Assembly (NCBI RefSeq): GCF_001513745.1
Contig: NZ_CP013380.1
Span: 3,658,001 to 3,722,000, forward strand
Length of the DNA: 64,000 nucleotides
DNA from: Burkholderia humptydooensis
GTDB lineage: Bacteria > Pseudomonadota > Gammaproteobacteria > Burkholderiales > Burkholderiaceae
Reading direction: 5' to 3'
Shown here: positions 24,953 through 34,552 of the stretch, piece by piece
How positions within the stretch are numbered: position 1 is the stretch's first letter
Layout: each line of letters opens with the position of its first letter
Made by a program: the position numbers and the translations under genes
Notes under the pieces: generated by a model
What the model was told of the DNA's origin: nothing
The model's database searches: none
Seen by the model: only the letters and a program-made list of their open reading frames with translations

Positions 24953-25771
24953 TCAGAACGACGCGACCATCGAGCCCTTGAACTGCTTCGTGATGAACTC
25001 CTTCACTTCCGGCGACTGGTACGCCTTCACGAGCTTCTTCACCCACGGCTGATCCTTGTCCTTCGCGCGGACCGCGATCAGGTTCGCGTAAGGGCTCGTC
25101 AGCGATTCGAGCGCGATCGCGTCCTTGGTCGGCTGCAGGTTCGCCGCGAGCGCGTAGTTCGTGTTGATCACGGCCGCGTCGACGTCGGACAGCACGCGCG
25201 GCAGTTGCGCGGCGTCGAGCTCGGTCAGCTTCAGCTTCTTCGGATTCTCGGCGACGTCGAGCACGGTCGCGTTGCTGCCGCCCGTGCCGGCGCCCGCCTT
25301 CAGCTTGATCACGCCCTGCGTCTGCAGCAGCAGCAGCGCGCGGTTCTCGTTCGACGGATCGTTCGGCAGCGCGACCTTCGCGCCCGCGGGCAGATCCTTC
25401 AGCGTCTTGAACTTCTTCGAATAGACGCCGATCGGCGAGATGTACGTGAGGCCCGCGCTCACGATCTTGTAGCCGCGCTGCTTCACCTGGCTGTCGAGGT
25501 ACGGCTGGTGCTGGAAGCTGTTCGCGTCGAGGTCGCCCGCATCGAGCGCCGCGTTCGGCTGCACGTAGTCGTTGAACTCGATGACCTTCACATCGAGGCC
25601 CTGCTTTTCCTTCGCGACCTTCTGGACGACTTGCCAGACCTGCGCGTCGGGGCCCGCGACCGTGCCCACCTTGATCACCTTGTCCTGCGCTTGCGCGCCG
25701 ACGGAAACGGAAAGGGCGGCGGCGCCGGCCGCGACCGCGGAGACAACTTTCAGGAGAGTGCGACGCTTCAT
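24953..25771 (-). CDS. MetQ/NlpA-family substrate-binding protein
   Basis: 272 aa with signal peptide (MKRRTLLKVVSAVAAGAA ... AQAQ); no lipobox Cys, so probably soluble in the periplasm. Motifs of the NlpA family: NDYVQPNAALDAGDLDANSFQH, LPNDPSNENRALLLL, VINTNYA. Relatives bind methionine. No ATPase or permease partner lies next to it, so it either works with a MetNI encoded elsewhere or has another ligand. Followed closely by a terminator. Confidence 0.88.
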   Translation of the reverse strand: MKRRTLLKVVSAVAAGAAALSVSVGAQAQDKVIKVGTVAGPDAQVWQVVQKVAKEKQGLDVKVIEFNDYVQPNAALDAGDLDANSFQHQPYLDSQVKQRGYKIVSAGLTYISPIGVYSKKFKTLKDLPAGAKVALPNDPSNENRALLLLQTQGVIKLKAGAGTGGSNATVLDVAENPKKLKLTELDAAQLPRVLSDVDAAVINTNYALAANLQPTKDAIALESLTSPYANLIAVRAKDKDQPWVKKLVKAYQSPEVKEFITKQFKGSMVASF

Positions 25772-25920
25772 CTATTTCTCGCTTGCTTGCAGAACCATCC
25801 AGGCTCGGTAGAGGGGGCGCGACGGCCTGACCGGCCGGGCCGCGCGGACGAAAGCGCAAATGGTGTCACAAGATCGCCAGGCTGTGAAATACATCCCGCT
25901 CATATAGGTATGGGAATGCG

Positions 25921-27561
25921 TCATGCGAGCGCCGGCTCGACGCGCCCGGACGACGCGGCCGCATTCGGGCCGCTGCCCGCCGCCGCGCTCGGCGCACGCG
26001 CGGCCGCCGCGCCGTCGCCGACCTGGAACGCGCTCACCGATTCGCGCAGCCGCGCCGCCTGCTCCTGAAGCGACGACGCCGCGGCCGCCGCCTCCTCGAC
26101 GAGCGCCGCATTCTGCTGCGTCATTTCGTCCATCTGCGTGACCGCGCGGCCGACTTGCGAAATCCCGCTCGACTGCTCCTCGGACGCGGCCGCGATCTCG
26201 CCCATGATGTCGGTCACGCGCCGCACCGCCTGCAGGATCTCCGTCATCGTCTCGCCCGCCTGGCCGACGAGCGCCGAGCCGTTGCTCACGCGCTCCACCG
26301 ACGCGTCGATCAGTTGCTTGATCTCCTTCGCGGCCGTCGCGCTCCTCTGCGCGAGCGAGCGCACCTCGCCCGCGACGACCGCGAAGCCGCGGCCCTGCTC
26401 GCCCGCGCGCGCCGCCTCGACGGCCGCATTCAGCGCGAGGATGTTGGTCTGGAACGCGATGCCGTCGATCACGCCGATGATGTCGGCGATCTTCTGCGAG
26501 CTGTCGTTGATCTCGCCCATCGTGCCGATCACGCGGCTCACGACGTCGTTGCCCTTCAGCGCGATCTCGGACGCGCTGTTCGCGAGCCCGCTCGCCTGCC
26601 GCGCGTTCTCGGCGTTCTGCTTGACGGTCGCGGTCAGCTCTTCCATGCTCGCCGCGGTCTCTTCGAGCGACGCGGCCTGCTGCTCGGTGCGCTGCGACAG
26701 ATCGTGATTGCCCGACGCGATCTCGTGGCTCGCGGCCGCGATCGATTCGGCCGCCTGGCGGATGCCGCCGATCGTCGACCGCAGGCGGCCCTGCATGTCG
26801 CGCATCGCGGCCATCATGCTCGTCCTGTCGCCCGCGCGCACCGTGACGGGCCGCGTCAGGTCGCCCGCCGCGATCCGCGCGGCGAGCGAGGCCGCCGCAT
26901 CCGGCTCGCCGCCGAGGCTCGCGCGCACGTTGCGGATGATGACGAGCATCGCCGCCGTGATCACGAGGCCGATCACGAACACCATCGCGAGATGGCCGAC
27001 GAGCGTCTCGTAGTAGACGGTATCGATGTCCTTCAGGAACACGCCGCTCGAGATGTTCCAGTCCCACGGCGCGAAGCGCGTCACGTAGCTGATCTTCGGC
27101 ACCGCGGTCTCGCTGTGCGGCAGTCGCCCGCGATACTCGGCGAAGCCGCGCCCGCTCTCCTTCGCCGCGTTCACGATCGTGACGAAAAGCCGCTTGCCGT
27201 CCGGGTCCAGGTAATCGCCGACCTGCGTGCCGACGAGCTTCGGCAGCGTCGGATGCATCAGCACGACGGGCGTCGAGTCCGTCACGAACAAGTAGCCGGA
27301 ATCCCCATAGCGCATCGCCGACAGGCGCGCGAGCGCTTCGCGCCGTGCGTCCTCGTCGCTCATCCTGCCGCTCTGCGCGAGCGCGTAGTACGCCTTCACC
27401 ACGCCCGCCGCCGAATCGACGAGATTCGCCATCCCTTCCTTGCGCTCGGCGAGCATCGTCGTGCGCGTCTCGAACGCGCTCCACGCGCCTACCCCCAGCA
27501 ATCCGACCCATACGAGCGCAAGCGCCAGCCACAGCTTGCGGTTCAAGCTCATTCTGTTCAT
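25921..27561 (-). CDS. Methyl-accepting chemotaxis protein with sCache sensor
   Basis: 546 aa. Membrane segment about 9-29, periplasmic single-Cache domain (about 35-185; [18 protein letters not shown] and WNISSGVF are typical), second membrane segment about 190-212, HAMP, then the signalling coiled coil with the conserved hairpin [20 protein letters not shown] and [13 protein letters not shown]. Detects a small ligand outside and signals through CheA/CheW. Ala-rich C-terminus without the NWETF-like CheR docking peptide. Transcribed alone, divergent from the YciI-like gene. Confidence 0.93.
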   Translation of the reverse strand: MNRMSLNRKLWLALALVWVGLLGVGAWSAFETRTTMLAERKEGMANLVDSAAGVVKAYYALAQSGRMSDEDARREALARLSAMRYGDSGYLFVTDSTPVVLMHPTLPKLVGTQVGDYLDPDGKRLFVTIVNAAKESGRGFAEYRGRLPHSETAVPKISYVTRFAPWDWNISSGVFLKDIDTVYYETLVGHLAMVFVIGLVITAAMLVIIRNVRASLGGEPDAAASLAARIAAGDLTRPVTVRAGDRTSMMAAMRDMQGRLRSTIGGIRQAAESIAAASHEIASGNHDLSQRTEQQAASLEETAASMEELTATVKQNAENARQASGLANSASEIALKGNDVVSRVIGTMGEINDSSQKIADIIGVIDGIAFQTNILALNAAVEAARAGEQGRGFAVVAGEVRSLAQRSATAAKEIKQLIDASVERVSNGSALVGQAGETMTEILQAVRRVTDIMGEIAAASEEQSSGISQVGRAVTQMDEMTQQNAALVEEAAAAASSLQEQAARLRESVSAFQVGDGAAAARAPSAAAGSGPNAAASSGRVEPALA

Positions 27562-27748
27562 CGTGTGTGCGTTCCCGTGTCGTGTTCGTCGCGCGCCGTC
27601 CGCGCCGCGGCCCCGGCCGCGAACGATCGCTGCCGCTATTTACGGCACGCCGGCTTACAACTTGAATGGAAGCGCGATGGCGACGACTGTGCTACAAGAG
27701 CGGCTTGGCTGCGGCATGGCGTCGCGGCCCACATTCAACGAGGCCTCC

Positions 27749-28039
27749 ATGTACGTGATCGACATCCGCTACACCGCGCCGCTCGAGCGCATCGACGACG
27801 CGCTCGAACGCCACCGCGCCTACCTGCAACGCCATTTCGACGCCGGCGTGTTCGTCGCGTGCGGGCCGAAGGTGCCGCGCGACGGCGGCGTGATCCTCGC
27901 GGTGCGGATCGAGCGCGACAAGCTCGATGCGATCCTCGAAACCGATCCGTTCGTCACCGAAGGGCTCGCCACGTACACGGTGACCGAATTCAAGACGACG
28001 CGCATCGCGCCGGGCGTCAATCTGCCGGCGCTGCCGTAA
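27749..28039 (+). CDS. YciI-like family protein
   Basis: A 96-aa ferredoxin-like fold protein: MYVIDIRYTAPLERID, the conserved His of LERHRAYL, GPKVPRDGG and DPFVTEGL match the YciI family (dehydratase-like pocket, function usually unknown). ATG 27749 with GAGG upstream is preferred to longer in-frame starts because similarity begins here. Ends in a shared bidirectional terminator. Confidence 0.85.
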   Translation: MYVIDIRYTAPLERIDDALERHRAYLQRHFDAGVFVACGPKVPRDGGVILAVRIERDKLDAILETDPFVTEGLATYTVTEFKTTRIAPGVNLPALP

Positions 28040-28046
28040 TGAAAAA

Positions 28047-28085
28047 CACCCCGAAGTCCGGACAAGCGTCCGGCGCTTCGGGGTG
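28047..28085. terminator. Bidirectional terminator between yciI-like and sco1-like genes
   Basis: Long hairpin CACCCCGAAG ... CTTCGGGGTG with an inner TCCGGAC/GTCCGG stem. AAAAA on the left gives a T-run for minus-strand (sco1) transcripts. Confidence 0.82.
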
Positions 28086-28120
28086 CATGCCGCGGGGTGC
28101 ATGCCGCGGGATACATGCCG
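28084..28120. repeat. Short 14-bp tandem repeat
   Basis: TGCATGCCGCGGGG, TGCATGCCGCGGGA, then partial TACATGCCG: two and a half copies directly after the terminator, before the sco1-like stop codon. Likely length-variable; no function evident. Confidence 0.6.
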
Positions 28121-28151
28121 TATCGGCAGGCAGCCGCTCGTTTTCGAGTCG

Positions 28152-28769
28152 TCAGTCGAGCAGCAGCTTCAGATCGTGGACCCACGGCCCCGGCCCCTGG
28201 CCGTCGCGCACGAACAGGCGCAGCTTGCCGCTCGGATCGAACACGTAGCTCGCGGCGGTGTGGTCCATCGTGTAGCTGTCGGGCGTCTTGCCCGGCACCT
28301 TCGCATAGTAGACGCGGAAGTCCTTCGTCACCTTCTTCAGTTGCGCTTCGTCGGCGGGCCGCAGGCCGACGAACGCCGGATTGAACGCGGGCACGTACTG
28401 GCCGAGGATCGCCGCGGTGTCGCGCTCCGGATCGACGGTGACGAACAGCACCTGCACGCGCTTGCCGTCCGGGCCAAGCTGCTGCAGCGCCTGCGACAGC
28501 TCCGCCATCGTCGTCGGGCACACGTCCGGGCAGTGCGTATAGCCGAAGAACACCACGACCGCCTTGCCCTTGAATTCGCCGAGCGTGCGGATCTTGCCCG
28601 TCGTGTCCGGCAGCGCGAAGTCGCCGGTGAACTGCGAGTTGCCGGTGATGTCGAGATTCTGGAACGCCGGCTGCTGGTTGCAGCCCGCGATCAGCAAGGC
28701 GCCCGCGAGTGCGCAGGCGAACAACCAGCCGCGCTGCGCGCGGCGGCATGCAAACAGGGATTTGAGCAT
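28152..28769 (-). CDS. SCO1/SenC copper chaperone lipoprotein
   Basis: 205 aa. Lipobox LIAGC (C30) anchors it to the membrane. Thioredoxin fold with copper ligands C80 and C84 in HCPDVC and the distal His in SYTMDHTAASYV. Delivers copper to, or reduces, the CuA site of oxidase subunit II. Last gene of surf1-hypothetical-ctaA-ctaB-sco1. Confidence 0.94.
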   Translation of the reverse strand: MLKSLFACRRAQRGWLFACALAGALLIAGCNQQPAFQNLDITGNSQFTGDFALPDTTGKIRTLGEFKGKAVVVFFGYTHCPDVCPTTMAELSQALQQLGPDGKRVQVLFVTVDPERDTAAILGQYVPAFNPAFVGLRPADEAQLKKVTKDFRVYYAKVPGKTPDSYTMDHTAASYVFDPSGKLRLFVRDGQGPGPWVHDLKLLLD

Positions 28770-28788
28770 TGCGATCGAACCGTTGGAG

Positions 28789-29691
28789 TTACATCCCGAT
28801 CATGGGACGTGCGTAGTGGTCGACGAGGAGCGCCGCGAACAACAGCGACAGATAGACGATCGAATAGCGGAACGCGCGGCGCGCGAGCGCATCCGAGTAA
28901 TCGCGGTAGATCTTCCACGCGTACGCCAGGAAGATCGCGCCGAGCAGCACCGCGCTCGTCAGATAGACGGCCCCGCTCATCCCGGAGATGAACGGCATCA
29001 TCGTGACGGCGAACAGGATCACCGTGTACAGCAGGATGTGCAGCCGCGTGAACTGCTCGCCGTGCGTGACGGGCAGCATCGGCAGGCCCGCGTTCTCGTA
29101 GTCCTTGCGGCGGTAGAGCGCGAGCACCCAGAAGTGCGGCGGCGTCCACACGAAGATGATCAACACGAGAATCCACGCGTCGCCGGGCACCGCGCCCGTG
29201 ACGGCCGCCCAGCCGAGCGCGGGCGGCATCGCGCCCGACGCGCCGCCGATCACGATGTTCTGCGGCGTCATCGGCTTGAGCAAGAGCGTGTAGATCACCG
29301 CGTAGCCGACGAACGTCGCGATCGTCAGCCACATCGTCAGCGGGTTCGTGAACGTGTAGAGCGTCCACGCGCCGAGGCCGCCCAGCACGGTCGAGAACGC
29401 GAGGATCTGCAAGGTCGTGATCTCGCCGCGCGCGGACGGACGCCACGCGGTGCGCCGCATCATCGCGTCGATCTTCTGCTCGACGAGGCAATTGATCGCG
29501 AACGCCGAGCCCGCGAGCAGCCCGATGCCGATCGTGCCGCCGAGCAGCACTTTCCACGGCACCATGCCCGGCGTCGCGAGGAACATCCCGATCACCGCGC
29601 AGAACACGGCGAGCTGCGTGACGCGAGGCTTCGTCAGCGCCAGATACTGGGAGAGACGGCTACCGGGCGTATGGGAAAGTGTCGTGTCCAT
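28789..29691 (-). CDS. ctaB: Protoheme IX farnesyltransferase (heme O synthase)
   Basis: A 300-aa membrane prenyltransferase. The first Asp-rich-type motif is in [15 protein letters not shown] and the second in [18 protein letters not shown] at the N-terminus is characteristic. Attaches farnesyl to heme B to give heme O for CtaA. 19 bp before sco1 and 12 bp after ctaA. Confidence 0.96.
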   Translation of the reverse strand: MDTTLSHTPGSRLSQYLALTKPRVTQLAVFCAVIGMFLATPGMVPWKVLLGGTIGIGLLAGSAFAINCLVEQKIDAMMRRTAWRPSARGEITTLQILAFSTVLGGLGAWTLYTFTNPLTMWLTIATFVGYAVIYTLLLKPMTPQNIVIGGASGAMPPALGWAAVTGAVPGDAWILVLIIFVWTPPHFWVLALYRRKDYENAGLPMLPVTHGEQFTRLHILLYTVILFAVTMMPFISGMSGAVYLTSAVLLGAIFLAYAWKIYRDYSDALARRAFRYSIVYLSLLFAALLVDHYARPMIGM

Positions 29692-29703
29692 GTACGGTCA
29701 ACG

Positions 29704-30813
29704 TCACGCGGGCGCGGCGTCGCGCGCGGGTTGCGCGACGCGGCCGGGACGGCTTGAAAGGATGCGAAAGTTTAGCATGACGACGAGGAGCAGCAGGATC
29801 GCGGCCCCGCCGTTGTGCGCGACGGCGACGGGCAACGGCCATTGCAGCACGATATTCGTCAAACCCGTGACGAACTGCAGCACGACGACGGCGAGCACGC
29901 CGTTCGCCGGCCGCCGCAGCGACGCGAAGCGGCGCATCTTCAGCGCGAACGCGATCAGGTACGCGACGACGACGAATGCGAACGTGCGGTGGGTCCAGTG
30001 GATCGCGACGAGCGCGTCCTGCGTGATCGCGCCGCCGTCGTTCGTCATCCCGAGCGCGCGCCAAAGGTGGAAGCCGTTGCGGAAGTCCATCGGCGGCATC
30101 CACGCGCCGTTGCAGGTCGGGAAATCGGTGCACGCGAGCACCGCGTAGTTCGTGCTGACCCAGCCGCCGAGCGCGATCTGCGCGACGAGCAGCACGAGCG
30201 CCGCGAGCGCCGCCGCGCGGTAGCGGCCCGCGCCGGGCTCGTGCGCGGGCAGCGGCGTCTGCCGCGCCGCGAGCCAGCCGAGCGTGCCGAGCAGCGTCAG
30301 GCCGAGCAGCAGGTGGATCGTGACGATCACCGGCTGCAGCTTCATCGTCACGGTCCACGCGCCGAACGCACCCTGCACGAGGATCAGCAGCAGCAGGCCC
30401 GTCGGCCACCACGGCGAGACATGAAGCGGCTTGCGGCGCAGCCGCGCGGCCCATGCGATCGCCGTCTGCGCGATGATCAGCACGCCGATCGCCATCGCGA
30501 AATAGCGGTGGATCATCTCGATCCATGCCTTCGTCATGCTGACGGGGCCCGTCGGCATCGCCTGATGGGCGGCCGTGATCGCCGCATGCGCGACGAACGG
30601 CGACGACGTGCCGTAACAGCCCGGCCAGTCCGGGCAGCCGAGCCCCGAATCGGTCAGGCGCGTGAAGCCGCCGAACATCACGAGATCGAGCGTGAGGAAC
30701 GTCGTGATCCAGACGAGCTTGCGGAACTTGCCGTCGTCCGCCTTCACCCACACGTAGGACAGCGGCAGCAGCGCGATGCAGAGGCCGATCAGGCCGAGTT
30801 GCAATAGGTACAT
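29704..30813 (-). CDS. ctaA: Heme A synthase, CtaA/COX15 family
   Basis: 369 aa, about eight membrane segments. TRLTDSGLGCPDWPGCYG and the heme-ligand His in EMIHRYFAM and IHWTHRTFAF are conserved; ACTDFPTCNG is the second cysteine loop. Oxidises heme O to heme A for the aa3 oxidase. 42 bp after the preceding membrane-anchored protein gene. Confidence 0.96.
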   Translation of the reverse strand: MYLLQLGLIGLCIALLPLSYVWVKADDGKFRKLVWITTFLTLDLVMFGGFTRLTDSGLGCPDWPGCYGTSSPFVAHAAITAAHQAMPTGPVSMTKAWIEMIHRYFAMAIGVLIIAQTAIAWAARLRRKPLHVSPWWPTGLLLLILVQGAFGAWTVTMKLQPVIVTIHLLLGLTLLGTLGWLAARQTPLPAHEPGAGRYRAAALAALVLLVAQIALGGWVSTNYAVLACTDFPTCNGAWMPPMDFRNGFHLWRALGMTNDGGAITQDALVAIHWTHRTFAFVVVAYLIAFALKMRRFASLRRPANGVLAVVVLQFVTGLTNIVLQWPLPVAVAHNGGAAILLLLVVMLNFRILSSRPGRVAQPARDAAPA

Positions 30814-30855
30814 CGTGTTTCTCTCTTACCGTCTATCGCCGGTCGGGGCCGGCGC

Positions 30856-31497
30856 TCAACCGATGCTCGACCACTTGAGGAGCTTCGTCACGTCCTGCTT
30901 GATCTTGCTCGGGTCCGGATTCTTCGGGAAACGCATCATCAGGTTGCCGTTCGGATCGACGAGATAGAGGTGATCCGCGACCTGCGTGCCCGCATCGGCG
31001 GGCAGCCACGCGGCGACCGCGGCCGGATCGGCGCGCAGCTTGCGCGTGTCCGGATACGCATCGGCGATCGCCGCCGGCACGTTCGCCGCGTCGCTCTTCA
31101 GCCACACCATCGTGATCCGCTGCCGCTCGCCCGCCTGCGTCGCGCGCACCTGGCGCATGAAGTAGAGCTTCTTCGCGCATGCGTCGCCGCACGCGCCGCC
31201 GTCCTCCATCACGAACAGCCACACGCCGCGCAGCGACGCGAGCGGCACCGTCTTGCCCGTTTCGTCGACGACGGTCAGATCGGGCGGAATCGGCCGCTGC
31301 GGCTCGATCAGCGTGCCGTAGTTGGTCGCACCGCCGCGCGGCTTGATCACGTAATACGTGAAATACGACGCGACCACGGGCGCCGCGCAGATGAGCGCGA
31401 GCGCGAGCAGCACCCAGCGGCCGCGCCGCCACGAGCCGCGCTGCGCGGGTTCCGCTTGCCGGCCGTCTTGCGGCCGCGTCGGATGGGAAGATTGCAT
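30856..31497 (-). CDS. Membrane-anchored thioredoxin-fold protein of oxidase cluster
   Basis: 213 aa: one N-terminal membrane segment (about 28-48) and a periplasmic domain with a SCO-like layout (GVWLFVMEDGGACGDACAKK, a Cys-x3-Cys pair, and DHLYLVDPNGNLMMRFP). Conserved beside surf1/ctaA in beta-proteobacteria. May help copper or thiol handling during oxidase assembly; this is inference. Start ATG 31497 with AAGAGG upstream; GTG one codon earlier is possible. Confidence 0.8.
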   Translation of the reverse strand: MQSSHPTRPQDGRQAEPAQRGSWRRGRWVLLALALICAAPVVASYFTYYVIKPRGGATNYGTLIEPQRPIPPDLTVVDETGKTVPLASLRGVWLFVMEDGGACGDACAKKLYFMRQVRATQAGERQRITMVWLKSDAANVPAAIADAYPDTRKLRADPAAVAAWLPADAGTQVADHLYLVDPNGNLMMRFPKNPDPSKIKQDVTKLLKWSSIG

Positions 31498-31543
31498 CAC
31501 CAAAGAGACCTCTTGAAACGATGGACGTCGCGCGGCGCCGCGC

Positions 31544-32257
31544 TCACGCGTCGCCGGACTGCTTTTTCGCCGCGCGCCGCGCGGCATACAGGCCGAAGCC
31601 GGCGGCGGCCGCCGCCATGCCCCACCACTGGAACATGTAACCGTAGTTGCGCTCAACGCCTGTCGTCGGCGCGGGCCAGTCGCGCACGAGCTTGTCGCCG
31701 TCGTCGCTCGTCTGCTGGATCACGAACGGCTGCAGCGGCAGGCCCGTTTCCTGCGCATACGCGGTGGCGTCGAGATTCTGCCGGATCTTCTGGCGCGCGG
31801 CCGAGCCGCCCTCGCCGAGCTCGAACGCGCGCGACGCGTTGCCGCGCGCGATGCCCTCGATCGTCACGTCGCCCGCGGGCGTCGCGAACGGCTCGATCGC
31901 GGTGCGATCGGCGTAATTGCGCGGCAGCCAGCCGCGGTTCACGAGCACGTAGCCGCCGTTCGCGAGCTTCATCGGCATCACGACGTAGAAGCCCGGCTGA
32001 TCGTTGTACGGCCGGTTGTCGAGGAACACCGCGAGTTCCGGCATGAAACGCCCCGTGGCGCGCACGCGATGGAACTCGATGTCCTTCAACGCGACGCTCT
32101 CGCGCGGCACGTCGGCCGGGCTCGCATGCTCGTAGCGCGCGATCTGCGCGTCGAGCGCCTCCTTCTGATGCGCGCGGTCGCGCTGCCAGAAACCGAGCCG
32201 CACTGTGATCGCGATCACCGCGAGAATCAGCAGCGCAGGCAGCCAGCGGATTCTCAT
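31544..32257 (-). CDS. SURF1-family cytochrome oxidase assembly protein
   Basis: 237 aa with two membrane segments: N-terminal (WLPALLILAVIAITVRLGFWQ) and C-terminal (about 205-225). LGFWQRDRA, FLDNRPYNDQPGF and LVNRGWLPR are SURF1 signatures. Takes part in heme A insertion into subunit I. First gene of the maturation operon, divergent from the twin-segment membrane protein gene. Confidence 0.94.
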   Translation of the reverse strand: MRIRWLPALLILAVIAITVRLGFWQRDRAHQKEALDAQIARYEHASPADVPRESVALKDIEFHRVRATGRFMPELAVFLDNRPYNDQPGFYVVMPMKLANGGYVLVNRGWLPRNYADRTAIEPFATPAGDVTIEGIARGNASRAFELGEGGSAARQKIRQNLDATAYAQETGLPLQPFVIQQTSDDGDKLVRDWPAPTTGVERNYGYMFQWWGMAAAAAGFGLYAARRAAKKQSGDA

Positions 32258-32344
32258 CGCGCCGCTCCCCGGGCGCGACGATCGCCCGACCGAAGTGCGA
32301 TAATGCCCCTTTCTTCCTCCAACTGCCGGTTTCCGGTTAGCTTC

Positions 32345-32554
32345 ATGCACATTCTCGTTCCGATCGCCTTCGTACTCATCATCGCCAGCATGGTGTCGGC
32401 GCTGTATTTCATGATGCACGACCGAGGCCATACGAAGCGGATGGTCTGGTCGCTCGCGATGCGCGTCGGGCTGTCGATCTCGCTGTTCCTGTTCATCCTG
32501 TTCGCGAACTGGATGGGCTGGATCCATTCGACCGGCATTCCGATCGGCCGCTGA
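32345..32554 (+). CDS. Small twin-membrane-segment protein (DUF2909-like)
   Basis: 69 aa with two hydrophobic segments (about 3-24 and 42-61) joined by a basic loop (HDRGHTKRMVWS). Matches the DUF2909 twin-transmembrane family found between coxC and surf1 in Burkholderia-like genomes. Role unknown; genomic position suggests a link to the oxidase. Only plus-strand gene in the 28.1-39.7 kb block; a GATAAT -10-like element lies about 45 bp upstream. Confidence 0.82.
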   Translation: MHILVPIAFVLIIASMVSALYFMMHDRGHTKRMVWSLAMRVGLSISLFLFILFANWMGWIHSTGIPIGR

Positions 32555-32595
32555 TGCGGCATAACGCCGCACGAGTGCCGCCCCTTCAAGCAAAA

Positions 32596-32623
32596 GCGCC
32601 GCCCGATGAAGTCGGGGCGGCGC
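32596..32623 (-). terminator. Second hairpin after ctaE
   Basis: Minus strand: GCGCCGCCC-cgacttcatc-GGGCGGCGC followed by TTTTG. It lies behind the main terminator and between convergent genes, so it may also affect the small plus-strand gene. Confidence 0.6.
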
Positions 32624-32676
32624 ACCGGTCCTGCCTGCGGCGCTTCGGCGCGCATCGCGGCGCCGACGAACCAGGC

Positions 32677-32708
32677 AAACGGCCCGCGCATTGCTGCGCG
32701 GGCCGTTT
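32677..32708. terminator. Main terminator of ctaC-ctaE operon
   Basis: Perfect 13-bp stem AAACGGCCCGCGC / GCGCGGGCCGTTT with a 6-base loop, 6 bp after the ctaE stop. Symmetric, so it can act on both strands. Confidence 0.85.
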
Positions 32709-32714
32709 TCGTTG

Positions 32715-33572
32715 TTACAGCCAGTAGACGACGACGTACAGGCCGAGCCAGACGACGTCGACGAAGTGCCAGTACCACGCGGCGCCTTCGAACGCGAAGT
32801 GGTGATCCGGCTTGAAGTGGCCGCGGATCATACGCACCAGCACCACCGCGAGCATCGTGCCGCCCAGGAACACGTGGAAGCCGTGGAAGCCCGTCAGCAG
32901 GAAGAACGTCGAGCCGTACACGCCGGAGCCGAGCGTCAGGTTCAGCTCGTTGTACGCGTGGAAGTATTCGAAGCCCTGCAGGAACAGGAAGCAGACGCCG
33001 AGCACGAGCGTCGCGGCGAGCCAGGCGATCGCCTTGCCGCGATGATCCTCGCGCAGCGCGTGATGCGACACCGTCAGCGTCGCGCCCGACGACAGCAGCA
33101 GCGCGGTGTTGAGGGTCGGGATCGGCCACGGGCCCATCGTCTTGAAGTGGCCGACGAGGGCGCCCGGGCCTTCGTTCGGCCACACGGCGGAGAAGTCCGG
33201 CCAGATCAGCTTGTAGTCGAGGCTGCCGAGCTGGTGCATCGCGATTTCGCGCGCATAGAACAGCGCGCCGAAGAACGCGCCGAAGAACATCACTTCGGAG
33301 AAGATGAACCAGCTCATGCTCCAGCGGTACGACTTGTCGACGCGCTTGCCGTACATCCCGCCTTCCGACTCGGCGATCGCGTCGCCGAACCAGTGATACA
33401 GCACGAACAGGAGCCACAGCAGGCCGACGAGCGCCGTATAGGGCGCCCACGGCTCGCCGTTGACCCACAGCGCGAACGAGCCGAGCATGATCAGCAGGCC
33501 GATGGCCGCGCTGATCGGGTGCTGCGACGGGTGCGGCACGAAATAGTACGGGCTCTCGTTTTGACCGGTCAT
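32715..33572 (-). CDS. ctaE: Cytochrome c oxidase subunit III
   Basis: A 285-aa, seven-segment membrane protein. WFIFSEVMFFGAFFGALFYAR contains the conserved Glu, and TGFHGFHVFLGG plus WYWHFVDVVWLGLYVVVYW are family signatures. Stabilises the subunit I proton path in aa3 oxidase. Last structural gene of the operon, 133 bp after the DUF2970 gene. Confidence 0.97.
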   Translation of the reverse strand: MTGQNESPYYFVPHPSQHPISAAIGLLIMLGSFALWVNGEPWAPYTALVGLLWLLFVLYHWFGDAIAESEGGMYGKRVDKSYRWSMSWFIFSEVMFFGAFFGALFYAREIAMHQLGSLDYKLIWPDFSAVWPNEGPGALVGHFKTMGPWPIPTLNTALLLSSGATLTVSHHALREDHRGKAIAWLAATLVLGVCFLFLQGFEYFHAYNELNLTLGSGVYGSTFFLLTGFHGFHVFLGGTMLAVVLVRMIRGHFKPDHHFAFEGAAWYWHFVDVVWLGLYVVVYWL

Positions 33573-33705
33573 GCTTGATTCTCCACTTCAGTCCAATTTG
33601 TTCCGGAACGATCCGGCTTATTTCTGCGGCGGCGCGCGCGGCGCCTCCTCGCTTTGTTTCTGCTCGCGGCCGCGCACGGCGGCGCGCCCGCTGAATCCGC
33701 CCCTG

Positions 33706-33906
33706 CTACCCGACGACCGCGTGCACGATCAGGATCAGCACGCCGACGAACACGGCCGCCCCGATCAGCGCGGCGATCAGCACGTACAGCGGGTTCAGTT
33801 GCGTCGCGTCCGCCTCGAGATCGCGCCGCTTGCGCACGCCGAAGAACGACCACATCACCGCCTTGATCGTCTGCGCGAACGTGCTCTTGTTGTCCGTTCC
33901 GCTCAC
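33706..33906 (-). CDS. DUF2970 small membrane protein
   Basis: 66 aa: a basic N-terminal half (SFFGVRKRRDLEAD) followed by one membrane segment (about 40-63, PLYVLIAALIGAAVFVGVLI). DUF2970 proteins sit in oxidase operons of beta-proteobacteria; function not known. Starts 19 bp after ctaG. Confidence 0.85.
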   Translation of the reverse strand: MSGTDNKSTFAQTIKAVMWSFFGVRKRRDLEADATQLNPLYVLIAALIGAAVFVGVLILIVHAVVG

Positions 33907-33925
33907 CTACGTCGCCTCCTCAATA

Positions 33926-34531
33926 TCACGCGGCGGGCTTCGCCGCAGCGCCGCCCGTGCGCTCCGCCGCGCCGCGCACGGCGGGCGCGGGCGTGTTCAG
34001 CTCGAAGAACGTGTACGACAGCGTGATCGTCTTCACGTCCTTCGGCAGCTTCGGATCGATCACGAACACGACCGGCATGTCGCGCGTCTCGTTCGCCGCG
34101 AGCGTCTGTTGCGTGAAGCAGAAGCACTCGATCTTCTTGAAGAACTCGGTGGCCTGCTTCGGCGCATAGCTCGGGATCGCCTGCGCGACCACCGTCCTGC
34201 CCTGCCCGTTCGTCACTTCGTAGACGACCGTCGTCAACTCGCCCGGATGCACGTCGATGCTGTTGCGCTTCGGCTTGAAGCCGAGCGGGCCGCGCGCGTT
34301 CGCGTCGAGCTCGATCGACACCGTCCGGGTGTAATCGATCTGCGTATTTCTCGCCTCTCGCGCGCTGACGTCGCGCTGCAACAGATTATTGATGCCGGTG
34401 ATCTGGCAGATCGCGCGGTACATCGGCACCAGCGCGAAGCCAAAGCCGAACATCAGCCCCGCCACGACGACGAGCTTCACGAGCATCGACCGGTTGAACG
34501 CGCGATCGACGTTCGCCTCGGGCTTCGACAT
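33926..34531 (-). CDS. ctaG: Cytochrome oxidase assembly protein CtaG/Cox11
   Basis: 201 aa with one N-terminal membrane segment (about 17-36) and a periplasmic immunoglobulin-like domain. The copper-binding CFCF motif is at 136-139 (KKIECFCFTQQ). Inserts copper into the CuB centre of subunit I. Located right after the small assembly gene and ctaD. Confidence 0.96.
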   Translation of the reverse strand: MSKPEANVDRAFNRSMLVKLVVVAGLMFGFGFALVPMYRAICQITGINNLLQRDVSAREARNTQIDYTRTVSIELDANARGPLGFKPKRNSIDVHPGELTTVVYEVTNGQGRTVVAQAIPSYAPKQATEFFKKIECFCFTQQTLAANETRDMPVVFVIDPKLPKDVKTITLSYTFFELNTPAPAVRGAAERTGGAAAKPAA

Positions 34532-34552
34532 CAGGACTTCCTCAATACTGCG

